From contig NZ_RYFG02000018.1 in assembly GCF_003994235.2 (NCBI RefSeq), positions 2,445 to 44,484 of the forward strand: DNA of 42,040 nucleotides, given 5' to 3'. This document shows, in pieces, positions 8,034 to 16,462 of the stretch. Position numbers and translations under genes: made by a program. The notes below the pieces were generated by a model. It made no database searches. It saw only the letters and a program-made list of their open reading frames with translations, and was not told where the DNA came from. Origin of the DNA: Candidatus Methylobacter oryzae. GTDB taxonomy: Bacteria > Pseudomonadota > Gammaproteobacteria > Methylococcales > Methylomonadaceae. Every line of letters starts with the position of its first letter. The stretch's first letter is position 1.

Positions 8034-9152
8034 TTAAATAACAACTGCCGGAGAGTTGCGTTTCAGTAATCCGTCGTGCCACAGTGATAACAAGCAGGTG
8101 AGCAGTAATACAAAATTAAAAGGGATGTAATAATGTAGGGCGCTGTTAATTGGTATGAAATAGTTAACTATTTTCAGGCCAAACCAAAACCAAAATATTA
8201 TCCCATAAATTACCAGTGGCCGGGACAATAAGCCATTAACTGCTGCAAGCAAAAGTGGCAGTAAAAACACAAAGTCGTAACTAAGATGTTTAAAGCTTGC
8301 CAGGGATAAAAGCGATATAAAAGCCAGGTCGAGGAGGCGATTTCTTTTTGTTGTTTTGATAAAAAAATAAAAGACAGTCAGGCAAAATGCTATCGAAATA
8401 ACATAGTTTATTTGATTGCCGCGGCCAAATTTCAGCTCGAAAATGCTCATAATATCGGCGGTGCCTATTCTTACGCCGAGGGTGCTGACCTTTAGCGGAA
8501 GAACAAGCCCGTCTATAAAATCAATTTTAAATAGATAGCAGAATACTATAACCGCTACTAGGTTAGTCATGGCGGCAAACAATACCGAAAGATAATATCT
8601 ATCGTATAACAAGCTAAGAATTAAAGGTGGCGCAAAGCTGTATTTTATTATTGCAATAGAGGACGAAATACCTTTTATGATTTTGCTTTCCGATAATAGG
8701 GATAGCATAAAGCAAAGCAAAACGATTATTGAGATCTGTCCATTACCTAAAGTATTCCTGAAGGGCGTGGATATTAAAAACAAGCATGCGGTCAACATGG
8801 TCTTCTCTTTCGAGAAATGAAGCTCCTCGGCGGCAAGATAAAGAACCAAGACTGTGCATGTTAGGTTTACTGCCAACCATGCCACTTTGGCGGCATTGAA
8901 ATCAAGGCTTCCAAGAGGAAGCAATATGAAATAGAGTAAGTGAAGATAATTGGGAATCTGTAGCAAAATGATTTCATGATTGATATTTCCGCTTAACCAT
9001 TCTTGAAAAGGATTGATTCCTCGCAATAGCAATGAGGCTCCAGACCATTGTAAGTCTTGACTATATATTTGCGATTTTAAGCATGCTTTGGTTATGGAGA
9101 CAGCGCTACCCGCAACAATAAATAGATAAAAAAGTTTTTTCGTTATATTCAT
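8034..9152 (-). CDS. GT87/DUF2029-type membrane glycosyltransferase
   Basis: A 372-residue polytopic membrane protein. After the first membrane segment come 'SQDLQWSGASLLLRGINPFQ' (acidic loop with N-P-F/Y) and later 'RNTLGNGQISIIVLLCFML', both hallmarks of the GT87/DUF2029 family ('NGQxN' block), which includes mycobacterial PimE and AftC. These enzymes transfer mannose or arabinose from a polyprenyl-phosphate carrier on the periplasmic face. It is upstream of the other GT-C gene in the same orientation (31 bases between), so a carrier-sugar pathway with two transferases is likely. AT-rich composition and many Ile/Lys/Leu codons set it slightly apart from the DprE genes. Confidence 0.75.
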   Translation of the reverse strand: MNITKKLFYLFIVAGSAVSITKACLKSQIYSQDLQWSGASLLLRGINPFQEWLSGNINHEIILLQIPNYLHLLYFILLPLGSLDFNAAKVAWLAVNLTCTVLVLYLAAEELHFSKEKTMLTACLFLISTPFRNTLGNGQISIIVLLCFMLSLLSESKIIKGISSSIAIIKYSFAPPLILSLLYDRYYLSVLFAAMTNLVAVIVFCYLFKIDFIDGLVLPLKVSTLGVRIGTADIMSIFELKFGRGNQINYVISIAFCLTVFYFFIKTTKRNRLLDLAFISLLSLASFKHLSYDFVFLLPLLLAAVNGLLSRPLVIYGIIFWFWFGLKIVNYFIPINSALHYYIPFNFVLLLTCLLSLWHDGLLKRNSPAVVI

Positions 9153-9287
9153 AAAAAAGTAAGTGCTTTTTAAAGGTATATTGTTTGCCGAAAATAAAGT
9201 TGTTGTGATGCGCCGTTGACGCTAGCCGATTGCCTAAAATAACGACGACCTAAGCACGGCGGAATTGATGTCTAGCCTGTCATTTTG

Positions 9288-10373
9288 TTAGCTGCTGTTT
9301 TTTGGGAAAAACTTGTCTTTCATAAGAATAAACCTTCTTTCATATAACTCATAACTTATTGAGCTAATGATAATTGTTAGCAGGAGTGATATAAATATTC
9401 CTAGCTTTCCTGGAATCATATAACCTATCACCCATATTATCGGGAAATGGAAAATATATAACCCATAGCTGATTTTACCCATGTAATATAAAAATTCGCT
9501 TTCAAATATCGCCGGGAAAAACTTTCTATTATTAATTTGTAATAACAGGATGGCAAAAAATATATTTATAATCGAATAACCCAATACATAATTGTCTTTC
9601 ATAAAGGGCATATAGCTCAAGCTCGATATTTTAACCGCGCCAGTTGAAATGTATTGTGTTGAGTAACCGAATAGCAACATAATAAATAAAGCTATCCACG
9701 CAGAATTATTGGATTGGCTGCGTTGGCGAAGCGCAAAAATTCCGCCTGTTGCAAAGGCGTCTATATGTGAAAAAGGCAATACATAAACGACCAAATCAAT
9801 ACGGCTGGCTAAGAAGGGAAGTGCATCTGACGCAACAATCTCCGAGATTAGAAGCCGAAAAATTGGGCCTAGGAAAATAGCGATCAACAATATCGATTTT
9901 ATGTGCTGTTTCCTTGCAAAGAACATCAATAGCGGCCACAATAAATAAAATTGTTCTTCAACAGCTAAAGACCAAACGTAACTTAGCAGCTTGGTCAATT
10001 CCAACATTGTGCTGGCAGCAAAAAAATTATAGGTATACGTTAAAGCCCAAGGAAGCTGCTCAATAAATCTGTCTATTTCTTTGATACCCTTGTAACCGTC
10101 AAGATTAACTACAACCCAAGCTGCTAGCCCAGTGAATATTAAATAGGCGTAGTAAAGTGGAAATACGCGCAATGCACGTCTACCATAGAAGTTAATAAAA
10201 TAACTACTTGGTTTTAAGGCAACTTTCATTTCAAGCAATATCGGGATCAGCAAGAAACCCGACAATACAAAAAATGCTTGTACGCCTAAATAACCAGCTC
10301 TGAAGTTAACGGCATGAAACAGAAAAACAGCAAAAAATGCCAACGCTCTAAAAGAAGTAAGTCCTTTATTCAT
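9288..10373 (-). CDS. Acyltransferase family 3 (OafA/YrhL-type O-acyltransferase)
   Basis: A 361-residue membrane protein with about ten hydrophobic segments. The N-terminus 'SFRALAFFAVFLFHAVNF' contains the Arg (R9) and His (H20) conserved in acyltransferase-3 proteins, followed by 'GYLGVQAFFVLSGFLLIP', the diagnostic F-F-V-L-S-G-F block. 'WSLAVEEQFYLLWPLLMFFA' is the second family hallmark (S-L-x-x-E-x-Q-F-Y). Such enzymes move acetyl groups onto sugar hydroxyls of polysaccharides across the inner membrane. No SGNH hydrolase domain is fused. It is separated from the downstream GT-C gene by 135 bases and abuts an IS relic on its upstream side. AT-rich. Confidence 0.9.
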   Translation of the reverse strand: MNKGLTSFRALAFFAVFLFHAVNFRAGYLGVQAFFVLSGFLLIPILLEMKVALKPSSYFINFYGRRALRVFPLYYAYLIFTGLAAWVVVNLDGYKGIKEIDRFIEQLPWALTYTYNFFAASTMLELTKLLSYVWSLAVEEQFYLLWPLLMFFARKQHIKSILLIAIFLGPIFRLLISEIVASDALPFLASRIDLVVYVLPFSHIDAFATGGIFALRQRSQSNNSAWIALFIMLLFGYSTQYISTGAVKISSLSYMPFMKDNYVLGYSIINIFFAILLLQINNRKFFPAIFESEFLYYMGKISYGLYIFHFPIIWVIGYMIPGKLGIFISLLLTIIISSISYELYERRFILMKDKFFPKNSS

Positions 10374-10478
10374 TAATTACAGCCATAAAAGTATCTCGAA
10401 ATACCGGAAAAATTACCAAGTTTCGATGTGTAAATAAATCTTATCTGAAAGTTACTAAATGTTTAGTCCCATGCTTTG

Positions 10479-11197
10479 GGTAAGCCGCGCACCGTTAGTA
10501 TGCGACAGATCGTGAATGCGATCTTCTACGTGCTCACGACAGGCTGCCAATAGCGGCAATTGCCGCGCGAATTCCCGAAATGGACGGTGGTGTATTATTA
10601 CTTTTACACGTGGTCGTCCGACGGCACCTGGGAGCGCCTGCACGGCCTGCTTCGTGCCCGGCTGCGGGAGAAATCCGGACGGCACAAGCATCCCACAGCA
10701 GGCTGCCTGGACAGCCAAAGCGTCAAGTGCACTGCCGTCCCTGGCATACGGGGCTTTGACGCGGGCAAAAAGGTCAACGGGCGCAAGCGCCACGTTCTGG
10801 TTGATACCTTGGGGATGGCGCTGACGGTGCTGGTCACGACTGCCGCCGTACAGGACAGCGACGGCGCGCGCCTGTTGCTGCAAAACCTGCCGGGTAGCTG
10901 TAAGAAGCTACGCAAGATATGGGGCGCAGCACGACGGCCAGGCAAAACTTGAAGCTCTCCTGCACCCAGTTCACCAACTGGCCGTCGTGCTGCGGCCCAA
11001 GGAGACCAAAAAATTCGTGTTGCTACCACGACGCTGGGTCGTCGAACGTACCTTTGCTTGGCTGAACTTGTCGCGCCGCCTGAGCAAAAGCTACGAGCGC
11101 CTCCCAAAGACCGACGAGGCCTGGATTTATATCGCTATGACCCGCATCATGTTGAACCGCTTGGCTTAGATCGATAATTTCCAAACAGCTTCTTAGG
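10479..11197 (+). mobile_element. IS5-family insertion sequence relic with dead transposase
   Basis: From about 10479 the plus strand encodes an IS5-family transposase: 'GKPRTVSMRQIVNAIFYVLT', then TAG at 10551-10553 where the family has Trp (TGCQ*RQLPREFPKW), then 'CLDSQSVKCT' with the first catalytic Asp. The 3' part reads '[20 protein letters not shown]' with the catalytic Glu and ends 'IMLNRLA*' at 11169. Between them an inverted segment (arms at 10925-10941 and 10978-10994) breaks the frame and replaces the D-G-x-Y-R-G block holding the second Asp. The right terminal repeat is probably ATTTCCAAACAGCTTCTTAG (11178-11197). No matching left end is visible before 10479, so the element is 5'-truncated. 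It abuts an acyltransferase stub. Confidence 0.85.
10925..10994. repeat. 17-base inverted repeat flanking an inverted 36-base segment in the IS transposase
   Basis: CGCAGCACGACGGCCAG (10925-10941) is the exact reverse complement of CTGGCCGTCGTGCTGCG (10978-10994), with 36 bases between. Read on the minus strand, this interval encodes '[20 protein letters not shown]', the block expected on the plus strand just before '[15 protein letters not shown]'. The segment is therefore inverted relative to its gene. Confidence 0.85.
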
Positions 11198-11199
11198 GA

Positions 11200-11553
11200 T
11201 TCAGAGGCGACAGGTTTATATCTTTTGGCATTCCGTCGCTGTTGATTGTGATAAGCACAGTTGCACTTGAAGACGTTTTTTCAAACGTCCTCGAACACAA
11301 GCTATGGGATATTTTATCAGGTATGGGCGATGCAAGTTACGCAACTTACTTGACGCATTGGTATGTAATCGTTGCATTTAGAAAGATAGCGAGCGGGCAA
11401 CTCGGATTATTTGATTTTTATTCAAATTTTGGCGTGACTTTGACATTGCTAGTCTCATTGCTTGTCGGGCAACTTACCTACCATTTTATTGATAAGCCAT
11501 TACACATAAGCTTGAAGGCGTTTTTTACGGCAAAGCTTGCTAAACACACTTAA
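11200..11553 (+). pseudogene. C-terminal stub of an acyltransferase-3 gene
   Basis: From 11200, directly after the presumed IS end, one frame reads 'FRGDRFISFGIPSLLIVIST', then 'LWDILSGMGDASYATYLTHW' and 'QLTYHFIDKPLHISLKAFF'. The 'LGDASYSxYLTH' block and 'F(I/V)E/DKPL' tail are the C-terminal hallmarks of the acyltransferase-3 (OafA/YrhL) family. Only about 117 of some 350-400 residues remain and there is no start, so the gene has lost its N-terminal two-thirds; the missing part is not found to the left of the IS relic. It lies on the opposite strand to the intact acyltransferase at 9288-10373 and is not a copy of its end. Confidence 0.8.
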
Positions 11554-11653
11554 CAGCAGCGTTTATGATGCTGAGAAATGATTTCTAGAAACCAGTTTTT
11601 GGCACGGTCTTAGAAAATAACAAATCTTATTAATCAAATTATAGCCTTCTGAT

Positions 11654-13018
11654 ATGTTCAAATTATTTTTATACGCCATCTTGTTATCGCCTATTCCGTT
11701 TGGCGCTAACCGGGCTTGGGCTTGGAACTTGTATGCGCTATTGCTTGCAGCCACTGGTTTAACCGGTTGCGTCGCAGTCTTGCTTGGTAAAACCGACATT
11801 CGCGTCAGTTTGGAACCGGTCAAGTATCCGTTTTATCTGGTTTGCATACCGGTTGTCTGGAGTTTAGTGCAGCAGTCCGGCTTTTTACCGAATGGATGGA
11901 CGCATCCTTTCTGGCAATTAACCGGCGAACAATTACCGATTCCCGTTGAGGCTTACATCAGTCTCTCTCCGCAAGAGACAGCGACCGCGCTGATGAAGCT
12001 GGTCAGTTATTTGGTAGTTTTTTTTATCAGCCTGCAATTTAACCGGGATAGCGGACGGGCGGCAGTTACTTTTAAAAGCATTGCTTATGCCGGGTTGGTT
12101 TATGCGGTTTATGGCCTGATTGTTTATTTAGGCGGGTTTGATACGGTGTTATGGTTTGAAAAATCAGTTTACCGGGAGTCGGTGACCAGTACGTTTATTA
12201 ACCGTAATTCTTACGCTACTTATGCGGGTTTAACGCTGCTGGCCGCTTTTCCGTTGTTATTTGAGAAAATTCAGTCCAGCTTTCAATATGGTATTAAAAG
12301 CTACTACGGTAGGCAGTATTTTTTTGAGAATATACTGGTTAGAGCTTGGTTTCCGTTATTACTGGTTATTACTATTACGACAGCGTTATTTTTAAGTTTG
12401 TCTCGCGGCGGCTGTTTGAGTACGGCTCTGGCTGTATTTGCACTTTTTACCATCTTGCTGGTGAGCCGCAGGATTAAAAATAATGCTGCTGCGATATTTT
12501 TGTTCGTTGCTATAGGTTTGGTCTCTGCGGGAGTGCTGAAACAAAGCGGCGATCAGTTAATCGAGCGTATTAACGACATATCGTCCGAACATCAGGATCG
12601 CTGGTTGGTTTATGATATTTTATCGAAAGCCAATGTCGAGAATCGCTGGTTGGGGGTTGGGTACGGTAGTTTTGAGAAAAGTTTCAGGTTATATCGCGAT
12701 GAAACCATCTCGGCTTATTACGACAAAGCCCATAATACTTATTTGGAAAATATTTTTGAATTGGGTTTGTTTCAAGCCTCGGCGTTGTTTTTAGCTATTT
12801 TCTTAGCGGCTTTGCTATGTCTTCGCGGCGTTTGGGTTCGACGTAAAGATTGGATTTACCCGGCTGTCGGTTTTTCCGCCAGCGTGTTGGTTGGCGTGCA
12901 TGCGTTGGTGGATTTTAGTTTGCAAATACCGGCCGTGGCTTTTACTTATGCGTTGATAATGGGGGCGGCTGTCGGACAGGCTTCCTCAACGCGGCGGGGC
13001 AGAAAGACAAGCGGTTGA
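11654..13018 (+). CDS. O-antigen ligase/polymerase family membrane protein (Wzy_C)
   Basis: A 454-residue polytopic protein. The N-terminus 'LLSPIPFGANRAWAWNLYAL' and the central 'SVTSTFINRNSYATYAGLTL' are typical of the O-antigen ligase (WaaL/Wzy_C) superfamily, in which F-x-N-x-N-x-x-A precedes the membrane block. The large periplasmic loop has 'DRWLVYDILSKA' and 'WLGVGYGSFEKSF', ending with 'KAHNTYLENIFELGLF', where the His of H-N-x-Y/F is the conserved ligase residue. It acts at the outer face of the inner membrane, joining lipid-linked glycan units to each other or to an acceptor. It is the only intact plus-strand gene inside the locus, convergent with wcaJ and divergent from the acyltransferase. 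No strong ribosome binding site precedes its ATG. Confidence 0.88.
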   Translation: MFKLFLYAILLSPIPFGANRAWAWNLYALLLAATGLTGCVAVLLGKTDIRVSLEPVKYPFYLVCIPVVWSLVQQSGFLPNGWTHPFWQLTGEQLPIPVEAYISLSPQETATALMKLVSYLVVFFISLQFNRDSGRAAVTFKSIAYAGLVYAVYGLIVYLGGFDTVLWFEKSVYRESVTSTFINRNSYATYAGLTLLAAFPLLFEKIQSSFQYGIKSYYGRQYFFENILVRAWFPLLLVITITTALFLSLSRGGCLSTALAVFALFTILLVSRRIKNNAAAIFLFVAIGLVSAGVLKQSGDQLIERINDISSEHQDRWLVYDILSKANVENRWLGVGYGSFEKSFRLYRDETISAYYDKAHNTYLENIFELGLFQASALFLAIFLAALLCLRGVWVRRKDWIYPAVGFSASVLVGVHALVDFSLQIPAVAFTYALIMGAAVGQASSTRRGRKTSG

Positions 13019-13071
13019 GACCGTGAAAGCATCCACTACGAATTTTCAAAGAACCGACTTGAAAAGAAGAG

Positions 13072-14472
13072 TCAATAAACATTCTTTCCGGTAAATCCGC
13101 GAACAATTGTCAAAACAACAATTTTAAGGTCGAACCATAAAGACCAATTTTGGATATACTCCAGATCGTACTCAATACGTTTTTGCATCTTATCCAGTGT
13201 ATCCGTCTCACCCCGCCAACCGTTTACTTGAGCCCATCCGGTAATGCCCGGTTTAACTTTGTGCCGCAACATATATCCCTTAATTAATTTGCGGTACTGC
13301 TCGTTATGCGCCAACGCATGCGGACGTGGTCCAACCACAGACATCGAACCTTGCAATACATTGATAAATTGAGGTAGTTCGTCCAGGGACGTCCGGCGTA
13401 AAAATGCTCCCAGCGCAGTAACGCGCTTATCGCCTTTTTGCGCTTGCGGAATGTTTTCACCATCCTCGCATACTGCCATCGAACGAAACTTCCATACTTC
13501 AACAACTGCGCCGTTCAAGCCATAGCGCCGCTGTTTGAATAATACCGGACCGGGCGATGTCGCTTTAATTGCAACTGCAATCGCAATCATAAGAGGGAAA
13601 ATCAACGGCAGAATCAAACTACCTAAAATAAAATCCTCCGCCTGCTTGGCCCATCCATACAAGCCATAAAACGGAGTCTCATACACGCTTACCAGCGCTA
13701 TTCCGCCGAAATTAACCCATCGCGAATGCATCAATTCCGAGATAAAAAGATCCGGTACCACATAGACCGATACCGTGGTGTCTGCAAACTGGTTGACCAA
13801 TTCTTCAATAAGTTGTTCGTTTTTAAGCGGTAACGCAACATATACGGAATCAACCGCGCCTGTCCGCGCCTTTTCAATCAAATCGTCTATCGATGCTATG
13901 AAATATGTCGAGCTTTCAATATTCACCGGCAATTCTTCACGTTGATGATCGAAAATACCGTCGACAACCAAGCCGGACCATGGCATGGAATCGAAATGTT
14001 TGATCAGCCGATGCCCAACCGGATTATTCCCAACTACTGCAACCGTACGCGTATTCGTGCCATGCCGGCGGATATATCTTAATAATCCACGTACAGACAG
14101 CCTGACGATTATCAATGCGGTCGGGGCGGCAACGAACCATGTCAACACAACTAACCGGGAAAATATTTCCGATGTTTTGGTCGCAAACGCCAGCATTAGC
14201 AGCGTAGAGACCACTATCAGCCAAATGGACAATAATGTACGAATCTCATCCATCAGGGAATTGATGCGCCAAGAGTTATAAAGCCCTTTAATTTCTGCGA
14301 AAAGCGCAAAAAAGACCGCCGCTAATAACGATACTAGAATCCGTTTGGTATCCCATTCATTATCGTGCAGGACAAATCCGATCCAGTAAACGAAAAAAAT
14401 CAGGAAGGCGTCAAGCAAACGCTGTAGGAAAGAAATGCGGGAGGCATATGGTCGAAGAAAATTTTTAGGCAC
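13072..14472 (-). CDS. wcaJ: Undecaprenyl-phosphate sugar phosphotransferase (WcaJ-type), initiates the repeat unit
   Basis: A 466-residue polyprenol-phosphate hexose-1-phosphate transferase. Four to five N-terminal membrane helices (residues about 15-125) and a Rossmann-like middle (from 'RTVAVVGNNPVGHRLIKHF') precede the bacterial sugar transferase domain. The latter contains 'GPVLFKQRRYGLNGAVVEVW', 'RRTSLDELPQFINVLQGSMS', 'VGPRPHALAHNEQYRKLI' and 'KPGITGWAQVNGWRGETDTL', all diagnostic of WcaJ/WbaP enzymes. It puts glucose-1-P (or a similar sugar) on undecaprenyl phosphate at the inner membrane to start exopolysaccharide units. The start is GTG, overlapping the end of the WcaI-type gene by 8 bases, so translation is probably coupled. 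The exact sugar cannot be read from sequence. Confidence 0.92.
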   Translation of the reverse strand: MPKNFLRPYASRISFLQRLLDAFLIFFVYWIGFVLHDNEWDTKRILVSLLAAVFFALFAEIKGLYNSWRINSLMDEIRTLLSIWLIVVSTLLMLAFATKTSEIFSRLVVLTWFVAAPTALIIVRLSVRGLLRYIRRHGTNTRTVAVVGNNPVGHRLIKHFDSMPWSGLVVDGIFDHQREELPVNIESSTYFIASIDDLIEKARTGAVDSVYVALPLKNEQLIEELVNQFADTTVSVYVVPDLFISELMHSRWVNFGGIALVSVYETPFYGLYGWAKQAEDFILGSLILPLIFPLMIAIAVAIKATSPGPVLFKQRRYGLNGAVVEVWKFRSMAVCEDGENIPQAQKGDKRVTALGAFLRRTSLDELPQFINVLQGSMSVVGPRPHALAHNEQYRKLIKGYMLRHKVKPGITGWAQVNGWRGETDTLDKMQKRIEYDLEYIQNWSLWFDLKIVVLTIVRGFTGKNVY

Positions 14473-15703
14473 GGCAAATCACTTTTAGTTCCCGTTCGAA
14501 TTTTCTTAGCACAACCTCTCTTGAGAATTGCTGTTCCGCAATGCGTCTGCCCGCTCTTCCTAACCGTCTTCGTTCAACCGGATTAGCGGCCAGGGATTTT
14601 AAAAGGTCGGAAAATGCGTCGGCATTATCCGGAATTGAGACAGCTCCACACTGGGACACGATTCTGCCGACTTGGGTATCGGGATGGGCCGTGGCTAATA
14701 CCGGCCGGCCGCTTGCCAAAATGCCTAACAATTTGGACGGCATGACCAAATCCGCTACATCCGCTCGTTGCGGCAATAAATGCACATCGGCCATGTTTAG
14801 TAATTCGTTGAGCATTTCCAACGGCTGCAACGGCAGCCACAGAACATTTTTTAGCGAGGCATATTTTTCTTGCAATCTCGATTTGGCGGCGCCATCGCCA
14901 CACAAGACAAGTTGGACATCGGAACTTTCTTCAAGCTTGATTGCCGCTTCCAATATAATTTCCAACCCCTGCTTTTCGCCCATATTTCCTGAGTACAAGG
15001 CAACGATTTTTGATGGCAATATTCCCCAGCGGCTTCTGAACTCGTTCGTGGAGTCCAATGGATGAATCTCGCTTAAATCAACCCAGTTAGGAAAAAGAAA
15101 AGTTCTATCATACGTTACGCCTTTGCTGCCCAGTTTTTCCAACATCTTGACGGAAATTGTCGATACCCGGTCGAAACGGCGGAGTATTAAACGTTCGGCG
15201 ATCAGGATGCAGCGCTTCAACCAATCCGCACGCAATATGCCAAGATCGAATGCGACATCAACCTCAAAATCCTGGATATGCAGCCATGCTTTCGCACCGG
15301 AAAGCCGTGCCGTCAGCCAAGCCTGTGGAGCACAAAAGAATGGCGGTTCAACGACCAGCACCATGTCGGGCCTCCAAAAAATTTGCCGCAACATAACCGG
15401 AAAACTGGACAGCGCAAAGCTGGCCAAATGCAGCAAACGCGTCAAACCGGAAGGTTTAGCGGGAATCCATAACGGGCAGCGGTATACAACCAAGCCGTTT
15501 TTGTCCCGCGGTTGCCGTCTTCTTTCTCTAAGCCATCTATTCGCATAACCTTCGCCTATTTGCCACTGCGGATAATAAGGCGGAGCCGTGACCACCCGGA
15601 CCTCATGCCCTTGCGCAACCAGCCACTCGGCCATTTCGGCGGAATATTTGCCGATGCCTATCAACTCGGGGGAAAAGTTGATGCCGTGAATCAGTATTTT
15701 CAT
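14465..15703 (-). CDS. wcaI: WcaI-type family 4 glycosyltransferase
   Basis: A 412-residue GT-B fold enzyme. 'MKILIHGINFSPELIGIGKY' followed by 'VRVVTAPPYYPQW' is the signature N-terminus of the colanic-acid-type WcaI family. The C-terminal donor domain has 'YSGNMGEKQGLEIILEA' and 'PSKLLGILASGRPVLAT'. WcaI-type enzymes act early in colanic-acid-like repeat unit assembly, on the cytoplasmic face. It is directly upstream of the initiating transferase wcaJ and overlaps it by 8 bases, which fits an enzyme acting second or third on the lipid-linked sugar. Downstream of the FkbM gene by 15 bases. Donor sugar not assignable. Confidence 0.85.
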   Translation of the reverse strand: MKILIHGINFSPELIGIGKYSAEMAEWLVAQGHEVRVVTAPPYYPQWQIGEGYANRWLRERRRQPRDKNGLVVYRCPLWIPAKPSGLTRLLHLASFALSSFPVMLRQIFWRPDMVLVVEPPFFCAPQAWLTARLSGAKAWLHIQDFEVDVAFDLGILRADWLKRCILIAERLILRRFDRVSTISVKMLEKLGSKGVTYDRTFLFPNWVDLSEIHPLDSTNEFRSRWGILPSKIVALYSGNMGEKQGLEIILEAAIKLEESSDVQLVLCGDGAAKSRLQEKYASLKNVLWLPLQPLEMLNELLNMADVHLLPQRADVADLVMPSKLLGILASGRPVLATAHPDTQVGRIVSQCGAVSIPDNADAFSDLLKSLAANPVERRRLGRAGRRIAEQQFSREVVLRKFERELKVICRA

Positions 15704-15718
15704 AATGTTATGTTTTGT

Positions 15719-16462
15719 TTAAAGATCGATCATTCTGTTGCGGCTGAATAGAAAATCCGCCTGTACGGCCTGTCCGCGATCGTTATAGGCTGGGTTAAAC
15801 ATACCTATCAGATGGAAGCCTCTGCATGAAAGCCAATCAATAATTTCCGCTGCCAATTTTTGTTTTGAATAGAGTTCAACGAAAGAACATTCGCAATATA
15901 TCCACTCAAAATGACCAAGCAACGATTCGCAGCCTCGAAGCGCATCGAATTCAAAACCCTGGACATCGAGTTTCAGCATCGCAGGTGATTGTAAGTCGGC
16001 GGCGCTAACGAATTCATCAAGCGGTGCCACGCGTACTTCGGTAGTCGCTATTTCTTCGGTACCCGGAAACAGGGTTGCCTGCAATGGAGAAATCGGCAGT
16101 AACGATGACGAATCGTCTCTGGCGGAAACATGCATCTTCTGTATCGCGGGCTCCGGTCCGATCGCTGCTTGGTGCAGAACGACATGGCTATCGCCGGTAA
16201 AAACACGACGGAAAACAGCGGCCGGGCCGGGCAATGGTTCAAATGAAACGACATGGGCTTTAGACGTCCACTGCCGCGCTGCCAAGGCGAATTGGCCGCG
16301 GTTGGCGCCAATGTCGATGATAGTCAGCAGGTCTTTAGATAAAATATGCCGATGTTCGCTCCCCGCAAGCACCCGGTGAAGAAGCAAAGCAATTATCAAT
16401 CGTTTGGAGAGTAATGCCTGAGTCAGTTTGTCCAACCTGTTGAGCAGGGCTTGATATTTCAT
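15719..16462 (-). CDS. FkbM-family methyltransferase
   Basis: 247 residues from an ATG at 16462 that overlaps the upstream glycosyltransferase stop as ATGA; the frame is open 15 codons further but that start is not needed. The SAM-binding motif is 'LLTIIDIGANRGQFALAARQ', and 'AMLKLDVQGFEFDALRGCES' is the FkbM hallmark (K-x-D-V-x-G-x-E). FkbM proteins O-methylate hydroxyls of sugars or polyketides. Coupling to glycosyltransferase genes suggests methylation of a sugar in the repeat unit. A second FkbM gene lies at 26296-27099 with a different N-terminus. Confidence 0.9.
   Translation of the reverse strand: MKYQALLNRLDKLTQALLSKRLIIALLLHRVLAGSEHRHILSKDLLTIIDIGANRGQFALAARQWTSKAHVVSFEPLPGPAAVFRRVFTGDSHVVLHQAAIGPEPAIQKMHVSARDDSSSLLPISPLQATLFPGTEEIATTEVRVAPLDEFVSAADLQSPAMLKLDVQGFEFDALRGCESLLGHFEWIYCECSFVELYSKQKLAAEIIDWLSCRGFHLIGMFNPAYNDRGQAVQADFLFSRNRMIDL

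Noticed and set aside
10925-10994. Transcription terminator or regulatory hairpin
   Set aside because: The arms are inside the transposase coding sequence, the loop is 36 bases and there is no T-run; an inverted coding segment explains it better.
10604-11107. A 167-codon minus-strand frame
   Set aside because: It is an antisense shadow of the IS5 transposase relic; the real coding direction is shown by the D...E motifs on the plus strand.
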